From Lineus longissimus (taxonomy: Eukaryota; Nemertea; Pilidiophora; Heteronemertea; Lineidae), in contig NC_088314.1 of NCBI RefSeq assembly GCF_910592395.1, positions 19,614,070-19,678,069 on the forward strand: a stretch of DNA of 64,000 nucleotides, given 5' to 3'. The first letter of the stretch is position 1. Every line of letters starts with the position of its first letter. The position numbers and the translations under genes are program-made. Below, in pieces: positions 37,001 to 41,386 of this stretch. The notes below the pieces were generated by a model. The model was not told the DNA's origin and did not search any database. It saw nothing but the letters and a program-made list of their open reading frames with translations.

Positions 37001-38951
37001 TGGCAGCCGACATGATAGAAGCTGCTGGGAAAAGGTACATGAATATTGCCATTGTACATTGTCCAAGCAGATTGAGAAATAAAGTGAAGTAAAAAGTGAC
37101 TCTGCGCACATGTGCTATACTCCAAGATTATGTTATTATTTCAATTTCGTTTTCTCTCTTCAGGACTCTGAAAGCTTTCGAGCTTTGGCTCAAGAAGGGT
37201 GGCAAGGGTACCGACTTTATCTTCCATTCCGAGTGCTGCGTCATGATGAATGTCATCATCGACTGTAAGAACCAAGGCTTCAAGCTCTGTGCACTCGACA
37301 GCGGCGCTGATATGGTGAGTCAGGGTTAGATTTCTCGGTCATCCAAAAGTAGATGGTTCAACATCTCTTGTGCTGGGGAGTACGCTGCATCATCCTTCCC
37401 TTCGGACAGATTCAGCATAGGCAGGAGCTACTATAGCACCTCACTGCACCAGTGTCCGTAAACATATAGTGAAATGAGAAAGATGCCAGTTGAAATGTTT
37501 CCTGGTCACCCATCCACAGGCTAGCCAGTGTGATTGCCCCGCCCCCGCAAAGGTCCTTGCACTGTCCTTGCACTTCAGATCTAAAAAGATAATTCCTTCA
37601 TGCTTTGTCTCTTTCAGCATCAGTACCACACCAAGATAGATGAGTTCTTAGAGAAGGTGCAATTACAGATGAACAAAACTCTAGTCGAGAAGGTATGAAG
37701 CGGACCTTCGGATTGCCTAACTTTTATCGATCTAAAAACGACATCTTTGAAGCCCGCAAGAAGCAAAACCAGCAAAAAAGCATCAACCTTCAGGATGCTG
37801 AGCAAATTAGATGAGTAATTTCCAAGTCTTTTGTGTAATTGACATCATCAGATTTTACCTGAGTAGAGTGTTGAAACACTTCATCCAGTAGTTGTTCACG
37901 TTCCTTGACATTGCCCTACTTTTTCTTTACAGTTGTTGAGCGTGTTGGATAATGTTCTGGCCAAGCTTGCACGGTACGACGAGGGCAGTTTCTTCTCATC
38001 CATTCTCTCATTGGCAGTAAGTATGTTAATTTGGACTGGGGAACGTTTGTAGGTTGGCCCCGAATAGGAGATTTCATTACTCTTAACCTACCCCTTTCTT
38101 TTTCAGAAACCGGTGAATGAATTGGGCAAATCGTATGTCGATTTCATGAGGGGTAACCTTGAACAGCTTAGACAGAAGATCACAGACGAACTCTACATTC
38201 TCAACATCTTCGAGGTAAGTTCAATTCTGCCTTGTTACAATGAATGACATCTCCGTAGTCAAAACTAGTGGCTTAATGTATTTTCCATTTCAGTCATTCA
38301 TATCCTGGTTCGAAGGCCTTGTAGACAGGAGCACCTGTTCATTGACGTACTACTACATTTTAGGCACCGGACGTTTCGGCGTGAAAAACGTAGATCTACG
38401 TTGATGATTTCCTTTCTTGTTGCAGCAATGGTATTCTGGTCAGCTGAAGTCTGTGTGCGACTGGTTGACGGACCGTCTCGATCTGTCACTGCATCCGTAT
38501 CAGTTAGCCTGTTTGATGATCATCGTAAAGGTAAGTTTTGAGACTTTCAAGATTGGAAATCAGGCAGTATCTGTAGCCATTTTGTCACCGCCATGCAGTG
38601 CGTCATCAATACATGATGATGGAAACTAATACTGTGGAGTGGAAGGTGACTGAGCAGCCAGCAGCTTGGTAATGCTCCCCTTAATACTCTGTTATTCCTT
38701 TAAATTCCTCTCTAAAGTGTGACAGCAATTTATTGAAAACTGTGTTCTCTTTTCTTCAGAAACTGTTCACCGACTTTGAGCTGCAAGGCGTCCCAGAAAA
38801 CTCGTTAAATAGCAAGACGTACGAGACGATATGCAGCCGGCTACAGGTGGAGGAGGCGACGCAGTCGGTAACGGGAGGAGGTGTTGCCACCAAGACGACC
38901 TTCCTTAGCAACGGAGCAGCGCGGGGCGGAGGAAGCTCAGACTCGGACTAG
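838..38951 (+). CDS. CADPS: CADPS/CAPS, calcium-dependent secretion activator (3' part of gene, 21 exons)
   Basis: Cytosolic and peripheral-membrane protein that primes dense-core vesicles for Ca2+-triggered exocytosis by binding PI(4,5)P2 and SNAREs. Coding exons: 838-1001, 11119-11212, 11722-11843, 12005-12253, 12384-12450, 12627-12732, 13973-14173, 16823-16959, 17784-18073, 18492-18555, 24750-24873, 27385-27491, 35317-35473, 35708-35849, 36879-37034, 37164-37314, 37618-37692, 37933-38016, 38107-38214, 38426-38530, 38760-38951. All are bounded by AG/GT, all phases match, and the total is 2895 nt (964 residues plus stop). The order is the end of the N-terminal region, C2, PH, then MUN and C-terminus, as in the family. 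Family-specific strings include [45 protein letters not shown] and LNSKTYETI. Upstream exons for about the first third of the protein are outside the window. Family identity is very secure; paralogue assignment (CADPS versus CADPS2) is not meaningful for an invertebrate. Confidence 0.97.
1330..1505 (+). repeat. SINE-like 3' end with (ATT)n tail
   Basis: The segment carries 'aagcgctttgagcgg' and 'gcgctatataag' followed by tattattattattat. This arrangement is typical of the 3' tails of tRNA-derived SINEs in invertebrate genomes. No convincing A or B box was found just upstream, so it may be 5'-truncated. Confidence 0.55.
2701..2880. repeat. TA-flanked MITE, 'ATTAAGGACA' family, copy 1
   Basis: Starts TA|CAGTGGAACCT and ends AGGTTCTACAG|TA, giving a short terminal inverted repeat. 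The interior has repeated 'taatgaggacacc' and 'aaggaca' units and 'cttgtcagtcccgaggatgtcc'. The same modules recur at 24940-25020, 35562-35640, 58787-58892, 59589-59766 and 61301-61350. Confidence 0.8.
3627..3780. repeat. 21-bp tandem array (about 7 copies)
   Basis: Unit TGTGYTGTGACATCACTAMAA repeats seven times with single-base changes. Because 21 is a multiple of three and the unit lacks stops in several frames, both strands show spurious repetitive ORFs here. It contains TGACATCA, close to a CRE/AP-1-like half-site palindrome, once per unit. Confidence 0.9.
4128..4400. repeat. AT-rich duplicated block
   Basis: Two copies of an AT-rich module containing 'cagtgcaagtgacat' and 'attcgcgaga/attcacgaga', with runs of A and T between them. 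It resembles the AT-rich interior of the ACTGTAAACCGCC-ended elements elsewhere in the window, but clear termini were not found. Confidence 0.5.
6225..6745. repeat. 62-bp tandem array with ATCTGCAGAT palindromes
   Basis: About seven head-to-tail copies of a 62-bp unit that includes 'gaagataggacatgtgtcat', 'cccaatctgcagatctgaca' and 'tatgcaatccccatctgca'. Within each unit a shorter about 20-bp motif (AATCCCCATCTGCAGAT) is repeated, so this is a higher-order repeat. Flanking 6150-6225 and 6745-6770 hold decayed subunits. The staggered minus-strand ORFs spaced 62 bp apart are a by-product. Confidence 0.93.
7362..7530. repeat. 33-36-bp tandem array (about 5 copies)
   Basis: Units start AATTGCCTCCAAACATGTTG and end 'aatccatat', with lengths alternating between about 35, 36, 33 and 36 bp. 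The last copy is diverged. Confidence 0.85.
7897..8016. repeat. 120-bp foldback MITE, GGCCCRGTTG termini
   Basis: Left end GGCCCGGTTGTTCAATCAGT pairs with the reverse complement of the right end (GGCCCAGTTGCTCAATTGGT). The arms continue through 'gtgttag' so most of the element folds into one imperfect hairpin. No ORF is present. Confidence 0.8.
9051..9244. repeat. AT-rich TIR element, ACTGTAAACCG family, copy 1
   Basis: Left 'ttaaccgtgaaattttcg' pairs with right 'gttcacggtttacagt'. The interior is AT-rich with 'gcaaaaattacaaaaat'. It has the same end style as the elements at 41036-41386 and 53456-53656. Confidence 0.6.
9847..10075. repeat. Imperfect foldback element, AATTCGCCTCTT ends
   Basis: Left CCAATTCGCCTCTTTCCAGC matches the reverse complement of right 'aactgggaagaggcgaattc'. 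Internal arms (ttctggggggaa versus ttgttccccaa) extend the fold. The overlapping 98-residue ORF has no recognisable domain and I attribute it to the repeat. Confidence 0.6.
10855..11055. repeat. Direct duplication of about 116 bp
   Basis: The string 'gaatgaaagctgagcagacg', followed by 'tcatt(a/g)atatctctgttgtt', occurs twice. Each is preceded by 'atttcatgtgcatcttctt'. It lies just upstream of the CADPS exon at 11119. Confidence 0.75.
11119..11212 (+). CDS. CADPS: CADPS exon: entry into C2 domain
   Basis: Acceptor tttgacag. The first base completes Arg from the exon at 838-1001. It codes a Ser-rich linker and then [13 protein letters not shown], the first beta strand of the CAPS C2 domain. 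It ends GAG|GTGAGG in phase 0. Confidence 0.93.
11398..11571. repeat. 174-bp foldback MITE with about 34-bp perfect arms
   Basis: Left arm AGGCCGAAGTTACATAGACC, continuing 'tcattcgttcattt', is repeated as its exact reverse complement at 11538-11571. A second inner stem (gtgaatgcacg/cgtgcattcac) sits at the centre. The element lies in the 509-bp intron between two C2 exons of CADPS. Confidence 0.88.
11722..11843 (+). CDS. CADPS: CADPS exon: C2 domain, part 2
   Basis: Acceptor 'caccaatag'. Starts in phase 0 with [20 protein letters not shown] and continues [20 protein letters not shown], a nearly invariant CAPS stretch. It ends TTC|GTAAGT with two bases carried over. Confidence 0.96.
12005..12253 (+). 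CDS. CADPS: CADPS exon: C2 domain, part 3
   Basis: Acceptor 'tttctag'. Codes [20 protein letters not shown], then [11 protein letters not shown], and ends in [14 protein letters not shown], where the C2 domain passes into the PH domain. Donor GG|GTAAGT. The CAPS C2 domain lacks most Ca2+-binding acidic residues of synaptotagmin-type C2 domains, and none is obvious here. Confidence 0.96.
12384..12450 (+). CDS. CADPS: CADPS exon: PH domain start
   Basis: Acceptor 'catttcag'. Codes [20 protein letters not shown] and ends VQ|GTAAGT in phase 0. The basic WKKWKKR stretch is the phosphoinositide-contacting beta1-beta2 region of PH domains; in CAPS this domain binds PI(4,5)P2. Confidence 0.95.
12627..12732 (+). 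CDS. CADPS: CADPS exon: PH domain middle
   Basis: Acceptor 'ggtttcag'. Starts [15 protein letters not shown] and runs to [13 protein letters not shown]. Donor G|GTGAGT leaves one base. The downstream intron holds a candidate 90-nt cassette exon of compatible phase. Confidence 0.95.
12983..13072 (+). CDS. CADPS: Candidate 90-nt cassette exon in CADPS PH domain
   Basis: Acceptor 'cttgttatttcag' and donor GCAG|GTAGTT bound exactly 90 nt. Read in the phase set by the G left from the exon ending at 12732, it is open for 30 codons: it begins [12 protein letters not shown] and ends [10 protein letters not shown], and it again leaves one G that fits the exon at 13973. It would insert a charged, probably helical segment in a PH-domain loop. 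An AT-rich stop-free stretch with matched phases at both ends is unlikely by chance. No transcript evidence was available, and the donor is only moderate. Confidence 0.55.
13973..14173 (+). CDS. CADPS: CADPS exon: PH domain end
   Basis: Acceptor 'tctctttcacag'. Starts [20 protein letters not shown] and contains [20 protein letters not shown], the C-terminal PH helix with its usual Trp. It then runs into a Pro/Gln linker ending SRMQG. Donor G|GTAGGC leaves one base. Confidence 0.95.
14519..14533 (+). CDS. CADPS: Candidate 15-nt microexon in CADPS
   Basis: A pyrimidine-rich acceptor (ctctctatctgaactttcag) is followed by 15 nt and GTAACA. In the required phase it adds VNGRE between SRMQG and DADRARKHG. 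In vertebrate CAPS this linker between the PH domain and the next domain is longer. The 15-nt size and matched phases are suggestive but could be chance. Confidence 0.35.
14935..15145 (+). repeat. SINE-like element with B box
   Basis: Contains GTCATGGGTTCAAATCC, a good Pol III B box, and further on 'gacttggaaagcactacata' and an A/T-rich 'ttttaactttaac' tail. This is consistent with a tRNA-derived SINE. The A box is not clear. Confidence 0.5.
15170..15596. mobile_element. Foldback element, copy 1 (TTAA-type, CTTCAGCGC ends)
   Basis: Outer arms 'cttcagcgccgaaccacgta' and its reverse complement near 15570-15590 enclose two inner hairpins built from 'gaactacgcc...gccatcttcaggg' and its complement. 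The whole unit can fold into a cruciform with two side hairpins. The right end carries TTAA. There is no coding capacity. A second copy lies at 20318-20667. Confidence 0.85.
15945..16078. repeat. Direct tandem duplication of about 70 bp
   Basis: Two diverged copies of 'cctgtgattt(g/t)ggg', 'caataaagtagcttg' and 'cctgttgattgagga'. A related but scrambled fragment occurs near 31140-31200. Confidence 0.65.
16300..16700. repeat. A/T homopolymer-rich low-complexity block with internal duplication
   Basis: Long A and T runs, a short 'agtagagtagagtag' stretch, and two copies of a module containing 'agtatttttggagagaaaaa' and 'gatttttgttgaaaaaaa'. The minus-strand 89-residue Phe/Lys ORF is a by-product of this composition. 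Confidence 0.75.
16823..16959 (+). CDS. CADPS: CADPS exon after PH domain
   Basis: Acceptor 'cgtgttttccag'. Codes [18 protein letters not shown] and then [20 protein letters not shown], ending AYTCL|GTGAGT in phase 0. It matches the CAPS segment between the PH and MUN domains. Confidence 0.95.
17784..18073 (+). CDS. CADPS: CADPS exon, largest (290 nt)
   Basis: Acceptor 'tttctgttgcag'. Begins [20 protein letters not shown] and contains [20 protein letters not shown] and [18 protein letters not shown], ending ENQITHF plus two bases of Arg. This is among the most conserved stretches of CAPS. Confidence 0.97.
18110..18435 (+). repeat. tRNA-derived SINE-like element
   Basis: Opens with 'agcatagtctagtggttaag', a strong tRNA A box, and ends with 'gagcgctttacaagcact', a common SINE 3' motif. 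The internal purine-rich 'agaagaagaggaagaagaag' stretch gives a spurious Lys-rich ORF. Confidence 0.6.
18492..18555 (+). CDS. CADPS: CADPS exon (64 nt), MUN region start
   Basis: The first base completes Arg from the previous exon. It codes [20 protein letters not shown] plus Arg and ends AGG|GTAAGA in phase 0. In known CAPS this joins directly to VLMKDIVTP, which is the exon at 24750. Confidence 0.96.
19310..19510. repeat. Degenerate about 25-bp tandem array
   Basis: Repeated 'gggaatagcattcagatttg' units with many substitutions and small indels. Confidence 0.7.
20314..20671. mobile_element. Foldback element, copy 2, flanked by TTAA on both sides
   Basis: TTAA|CCCCTTCAGCGCTGAACC at the left and 'ggttcggcgatgaaggtg'|TTAA at the right. 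Interior hairpins use the same 'actacgccatcgccatcttc' modules as copy 1 (15170-15596), and copies of that module appear in both orientations. The TTAA duplication and CCC-start ends resemble piggyBac-type non-autonomous elements. Confidence 0.85.
21130..21300. repeat. Decayed tandem array of about 50-bp units
   Basis: Three or four copies of 'aagtagtatgttgggtactc' followed by 'aggagcattgacctt(g/a)taa' with substantial divergence. Confidence 0.6.
21615..21644 (+). CDS. CADPS: Candidate 30-nt microexon in CADPS MUN region
   Basis: Acceptor 'gctcgtcttgcag', then 30 nt reading [10 protein letters not shown] in phase 0, then GTAGTG. It sits between phase-0 exons ending LLER (18555) and starting VLMK (24750). 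Known CAPS proteins have no insert here as far as I recall, so it would be lineage-specific or alternative, or a chance match. Confidence 0.3.
24750..24873 (+). CDS. CADPS: CADPS exon, MUN region
   Basis: Acceptor 'ccatcttgcag'. Codes [20 protein letters not shown], then [18 protein letters not shown], and leaves one G before GTGAGA. In vertebrates the point just after KIE is a site of alternative exon use. Confidence 0.96.
24940..25020. repeat. TA-flanked MITE fragment, 'ATTAAGGACA' family
   Basis: 'cagtagaaccattctatgaa' followed by 'ggacaccctcaggactgaca' and 'gtgctgtccttgatagagag'. It is a shortened copy of the family described at 2701-2880. Confidence 0.75.
25830..25850 (+). CDS. CADPS: Candidate 21-nt microexon in CADPS
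   Basis: Acceptor 'ttatcttcctgcttacgccag', 21 nt, then GTGACA. With the G carried from 24873 it reads GREQGKK and leaves G for the exon at 27385, giving KIE-GREQGKK-DSFRD. From memory, vertebrate CADPS isoforms have a longer extra segment beginning GKK at the same place, which makes this site a good candidate for regulated splicing. The donor is weak at position +5. Confidence 0.4.
26085..26176. repeat. 29-bp tandem array (3 copies)
   Basis: Units of 'accatgtgcattgcaaatcc' plus 'tatgtaa'. The first copy is diverged. Confidence 0.8.
26770..26902. repeat. About 27-bp tandem array (5 copies)
   Basis: Units of 'tgtggcaaacc(c)ag' plus 'ccatcttgc'. The array yields a Gly/Lys/Pro-rich reading frame that I regard as spurious. 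Confidence 0.7.
27385..27491 (+). CDS. CADPS: CADPS exon, MUN region
   Basis: Acceptor 'caccgtcaatcgtag'. The first two bases complete Asp, then [11 protein letters not shown] and [20 protein letters not shown], ending HHAE|GTATGT in phase 0. It matches the CAPS '[17 protein letters not shown]' block. Confidence 0.95.
28549..28580. repeat. Perfect small hairpin
   Basis: AGGTGGTGCATG and its exact reverse complement CATGCACCACCT separated by a short AT-rich loop. It may be the core of a decayed foldback element. Confidence 0.7.
33782..34160. repeat. 29-bp minisatellite (about 13 copies)
   Basis: Units of 'gacctgaagacccaaagtgg' plus 'tcaaacaag' or 'tcaaagaaa'. The first half uses the acaag variant and the second half the agaaa variant, showing block-wise spread of variants. 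Confidence 0.93.
35317..35473 (+). CDS. CADPS: CADPS exon, MUN domain core
   Basis: Acceptor 'tatttttcccgcag'. Codes [20 protein letters not shown], then [20 protein letters not shown] and [12 protein letters not shown]. Donor G|GTAGGT leaves one base. Confidence 0.97.
35562..35640. repeat. TA-flanked MITE fragment, 'ATTAAGGACA' family
   Basis: 'cagtggaaaatccctaagcg' followed by 'gacacctctgtatggggaca' and 'ttctttggtc'. It resembles the left half of the family and lies in the 234-bp intron between two MUN exons. Confidence 0.6.
35708..35849 (+). CDS. CADPS: CADPS exon, MUN domain
   Basis: Acceptor 'ccatttttcag'. Completes Glu, then [18 protein letters not shown] and [20 protein letters not shown], ending EKEKWDPQ plus two bases (gg) before GTAGGT. 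It precedes the variable linker of vertebrate CAPS. Confidence 0.96.
36137..36151 (+). CDS. CADPS: Candidate 15-nt microexon in the CADPS variable linker
   Basis: Acceptor 'attttttccttgtatag' and a consensus donor GTAAGT enclose 15 nt. With gg carried from 35849 and g from 36879 it reads GGVLNE, turning [13 protein letters not shown] into [18 protein letters not shown]. This is where vertebrate CAPS has a long, isoform-variable linker. Both splice sites are strong by eye; expression is untested. Confidence 0.5.
   Translation, partial: RCFE
36513..36745. repeat. 20-bp tandem array (about 11 copies)
   Basis: Units of GCATCTGGCCCGACTGCCAA with point changes, lying in the 1-kb CADPS intron between the exons at 35708 and 36879. 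It generates short Leu/Ala/Cys-rich ORFs on both strands. Confidence 0.9.
36879..37034 (+). CDS. CADPS: CADPS exon, MUN domain
   Basis: Acceptor 'aacatttcag'. Codes [11 protein letters not shown] and [20 protein letters not shown], then [20 protein letters not shown]. It leaves 'ag' before GTACAT. Confidence 0.97.
37164..37314 (+). CDS. CADPS: CADPS exon, C-terminal half
   Basis: Acceptor 'tctctcttcag'. Completes Arg, then [20 protein letters not shown] and [20 protein letters not shown], ending SGADM|GTGAGT in phase 0. It is more diverged from vertebrate CAPS than the neighbouring exons. Confidence 0.94.
37618..37692 (+). CDS. CADPS: CADPS exon (75 nt)
   Basis: Acceptor 'gtctctttcag'. Codes [20 protein letters not shown] and TLVEK in phase 0 on both sides. 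Matches the CAPS HQYHSKIDEL block. Confidence 0.95.
37933..38016 (+). CDS. CADPS: CADPS exon (84 nt)
   Basis: Acceptor 'tttttctttacag'. Codes [20 protein letters not shown], then FSSILSLA, phase 0. Donor GTAAGT. Confidence 0.95.
38107..38214 (+). CDS. CADPS: CADPS exon (108 nt)
   Basis: Acceptor 'ctttctttttcag'. Codes [20 protein letters not shown] and [16 protein letters not shown], phase 0. The linker before it is shorter than in vertebrate CAPS. Confidence 0.94.
38426..38530 (+). CDS. CADPS: CADPS exon (105 nt)
   Basis: Acceptor 'ctttcttgttgcag'. Codes [20 protein letters not shown] and [15 protein letters not shown], phase 0, donor GTAAGT. Confidence 0.96.
38760..38951 (+). CDS. CADPS: CADPS last coding exon
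   Basis: Acceptor 'tcttttcttcag'. Codes [24 protein letters not shown] and on to [11 protein letters not shown], then a Gly/Ser-rich tail ending SSDSD and TAG. The acidic C-terminus agrees with the CAPS membrane and vesicle-binding tail. Confidence 0.97.
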   Translation, partial: KLFTDFELQGVPENSLNSKTYETICSRLQVEEATQSVTGGGVATKTTFLSNGAARGGGSSDSD

Positions 38952-39744
38952 ACAGCCCATAATGATCACGAACCACATTAAAGGAGTTGGGATCGCTCCA
39001 GATGCAAATCATAGCAACTTATTAACACCAGTGTACAGGATGTCATAGAGAAACATTTCAAGTTATTTCGTGAGGTTTTGAAGTTTGCCAATTTTTGATT
39101 GGTTTGTTTAGGTAGGTTTTGTACGATGTTGCCTAGGTTACCGAAAAATTGAGCTGCACATAAACGGATGCGCGAACCCTTGCCTGACGACGGCATTATC
39201 TGAATATATTCCCAGGATGCACTTTGTAAAATGTCGGATGAAACTTTGTCGGGAATCGAATACTATAAATGCTCATACGCACTACACCATTGAATGTAAA
39301 ATTGTACTTAAAGTGCATACATTATACTATCACTGCACCACAGTGTAGACAAAGCCTAAATACATATCTGTATTGTTAAGTGACGACTGTTTGGAAAGTT
39401 TCCGATTCTGTGTGTCGTTTCAAACTAACAGTCTTATTGGTGGCAGGTCTTAACTAAATGTCATGAGCCATGTCTGAAAGTTTCTCGATTTAAATTTGGC
39501 AAATTGTCTGATTCAATATTGAAAATGAAACCTGTTTTGCTCTTTGTGGCAAAACACATTGTGCCTCATTACTCTATTAAATATGCATGGTTGTAATGTA
39601 CAAATCATATGTATATTGTATAAGTACTTGTATAGATTTTTCTAACAATTTCAAGCGTCTGTCTGTCTGTACGTTACATCTGTTTGTCTTACTTGTAAAC
39701 TACATCGCGTGTCAGGGTTAGATTGGATTGGTACACTAGTACGA

Positions 39745-39985
39745 TGATCTATCAGATCGTTACACTTGTACATTGATCTATTAAATCATTACACTTGTAC
39801 TTTGATCTATTAAATCGTTACACTTGTACATGATCTATTCGATCATTACACTTGTACATTGATCTATTGGATCATTACACTTGTACACTGATCTATCAGA
39901 TCATTACACTTGTACAATGATCTATCAGATCGTTACACTTGTACAATGATCTATTAGATCGTTACACTTGTACAATGATCTATTT
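39745..39985. repeat. 28-bp minisatellite (about 9 copies)
   Basis: Units of GATCGTTACACTTGTACAAT plus 'gatctatta'. If the CADPS 3' UTR is long, the array is transcribed. Each unit carries palindromic GATC and TTGTACAA. Confidence 0.9.
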
Positions 39986-41035
39986 TGACCTTTACCTTGG
40001 TGTAGCATAGCAGAGCTTAGAAAGACATCACATCATAAACCATCGTTATTTTTAGCGTATATATCTTAAACAAGGGCATCTGTGCATTATTTATTACTTA
40101 GAATGAATAGTTGGTACAATTACTCGAATGAGAATTAATCATTGTGTATATTTTTATCCATCACTCATGTTTCATACTAGTTTTTGGTAGACTAGCTTTC
40201 TCTTTCATTCCTCTTTACTATATACATTGTACATAGTTCTAATATTCAGTCTCGTAGAATGCAATTAAGGCCAATGAAATTAGATGACTTGTTTCTTGTC
40301 TTTTTGAAGAAAACTTTGTGCAAATGTTTGTTCCAAAGGGAAGTCATTACCAAAATGAACAAGATCAACACAACTTTACAAGATGGCTAATTGACATACA
40401 CATACATAGCTCTCGGTTAGAGATTATTGATGATGAACATTTTTTGGTGCGGGGCAAGAAACGCATGCAGGCATTGATAAGAAACGAGTCATTTGATTTC
40501 ATTGGCCTTGTGATACACAAGTTACTGGAATGTCTTGTGGCAAATTGCTACTTTTTTCACTAAAATCAAAGATTTTGAGTAAAAATACACTGAACATTAG
40601 AATATCAAACTCTCAGACAGAAAGGTCAGAAATGCAGCATGGCTAGTCCCTACATGTGTGTGCAAACAAGAGTCACTGAGCAATAGGCTGTTATCAGTTA
40701 TGCTTTAAGGAGTTATGGCGGGAAACACTTTAGCAGATCGCAAAAAGAAAACTGCACAAAATTTCGGTGGTTTTCAGTATTTGTTTTGTTTTTGCTTCTT
40801 GTTGATAATTGGTTTTCATAAACGATTGTTTTGTAGAAAATTTGTTTGTAAATATTGTTTTCTTTATGTGATATTATAGCGTCTGTTACATTTATTATCA
40901 TAATTTTATGAAATATGTTGATATGTGTATATTTTGTGATTGTTGATGGAGCTTTAGTCTGTAGGTGGGATCTAGTCGTGATGTGATGTGCATTGCCAAA
41001 AAGTTCCTGGTCATAGGTCATAAAATATGCTGTGT

Positions 41036-41386
41036 TACTGTAAACCACCTTATGATCGCAAGTGTTTAATTTTCACACATTTCGCCAAAAAATGAAATTC
41101 TTAATTTTTTTATTTGAAAAGATGGAAAGAAAGTTCGTAGTATGCCAAATATTAAAATTTTTAAAATTTCATTTTTTTTCATTTATTTTAATTTTTTTCA
41201 CATTAACCCTTTTTTCACAAAATTTGCCCAAAAAAATTTTAATTAAATTTTTTTCATATTTTTCACAAATCGCAAAAAAATTTAAATTCTAAGCTTTTTC
41301 ATTACCAGGGTAAATTTTCCAAAAAACGCAGAGAAGGGATTTTTTCAATTAAATTTTTTTCACAAAAATTTGGCGGTATACCGTGT
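41036..41386. repeat. AT-rich TIR element, ACTGTAAACCG family, copy 2
   Basis: Left TTACTGTAAACCACC and right 'tttggcggtataccgtg' form imperfect inverted ends around a very AT-rich core rich in 'ttttttcaca' and 'gccaaaaaa'. Confidence 0.6.

Noticed and set aside
40318-40563. 81-residue ORF downstream of CADPS
   Set aside because: It is in the probable 3' UTR, with no supporting motif or splice structure.
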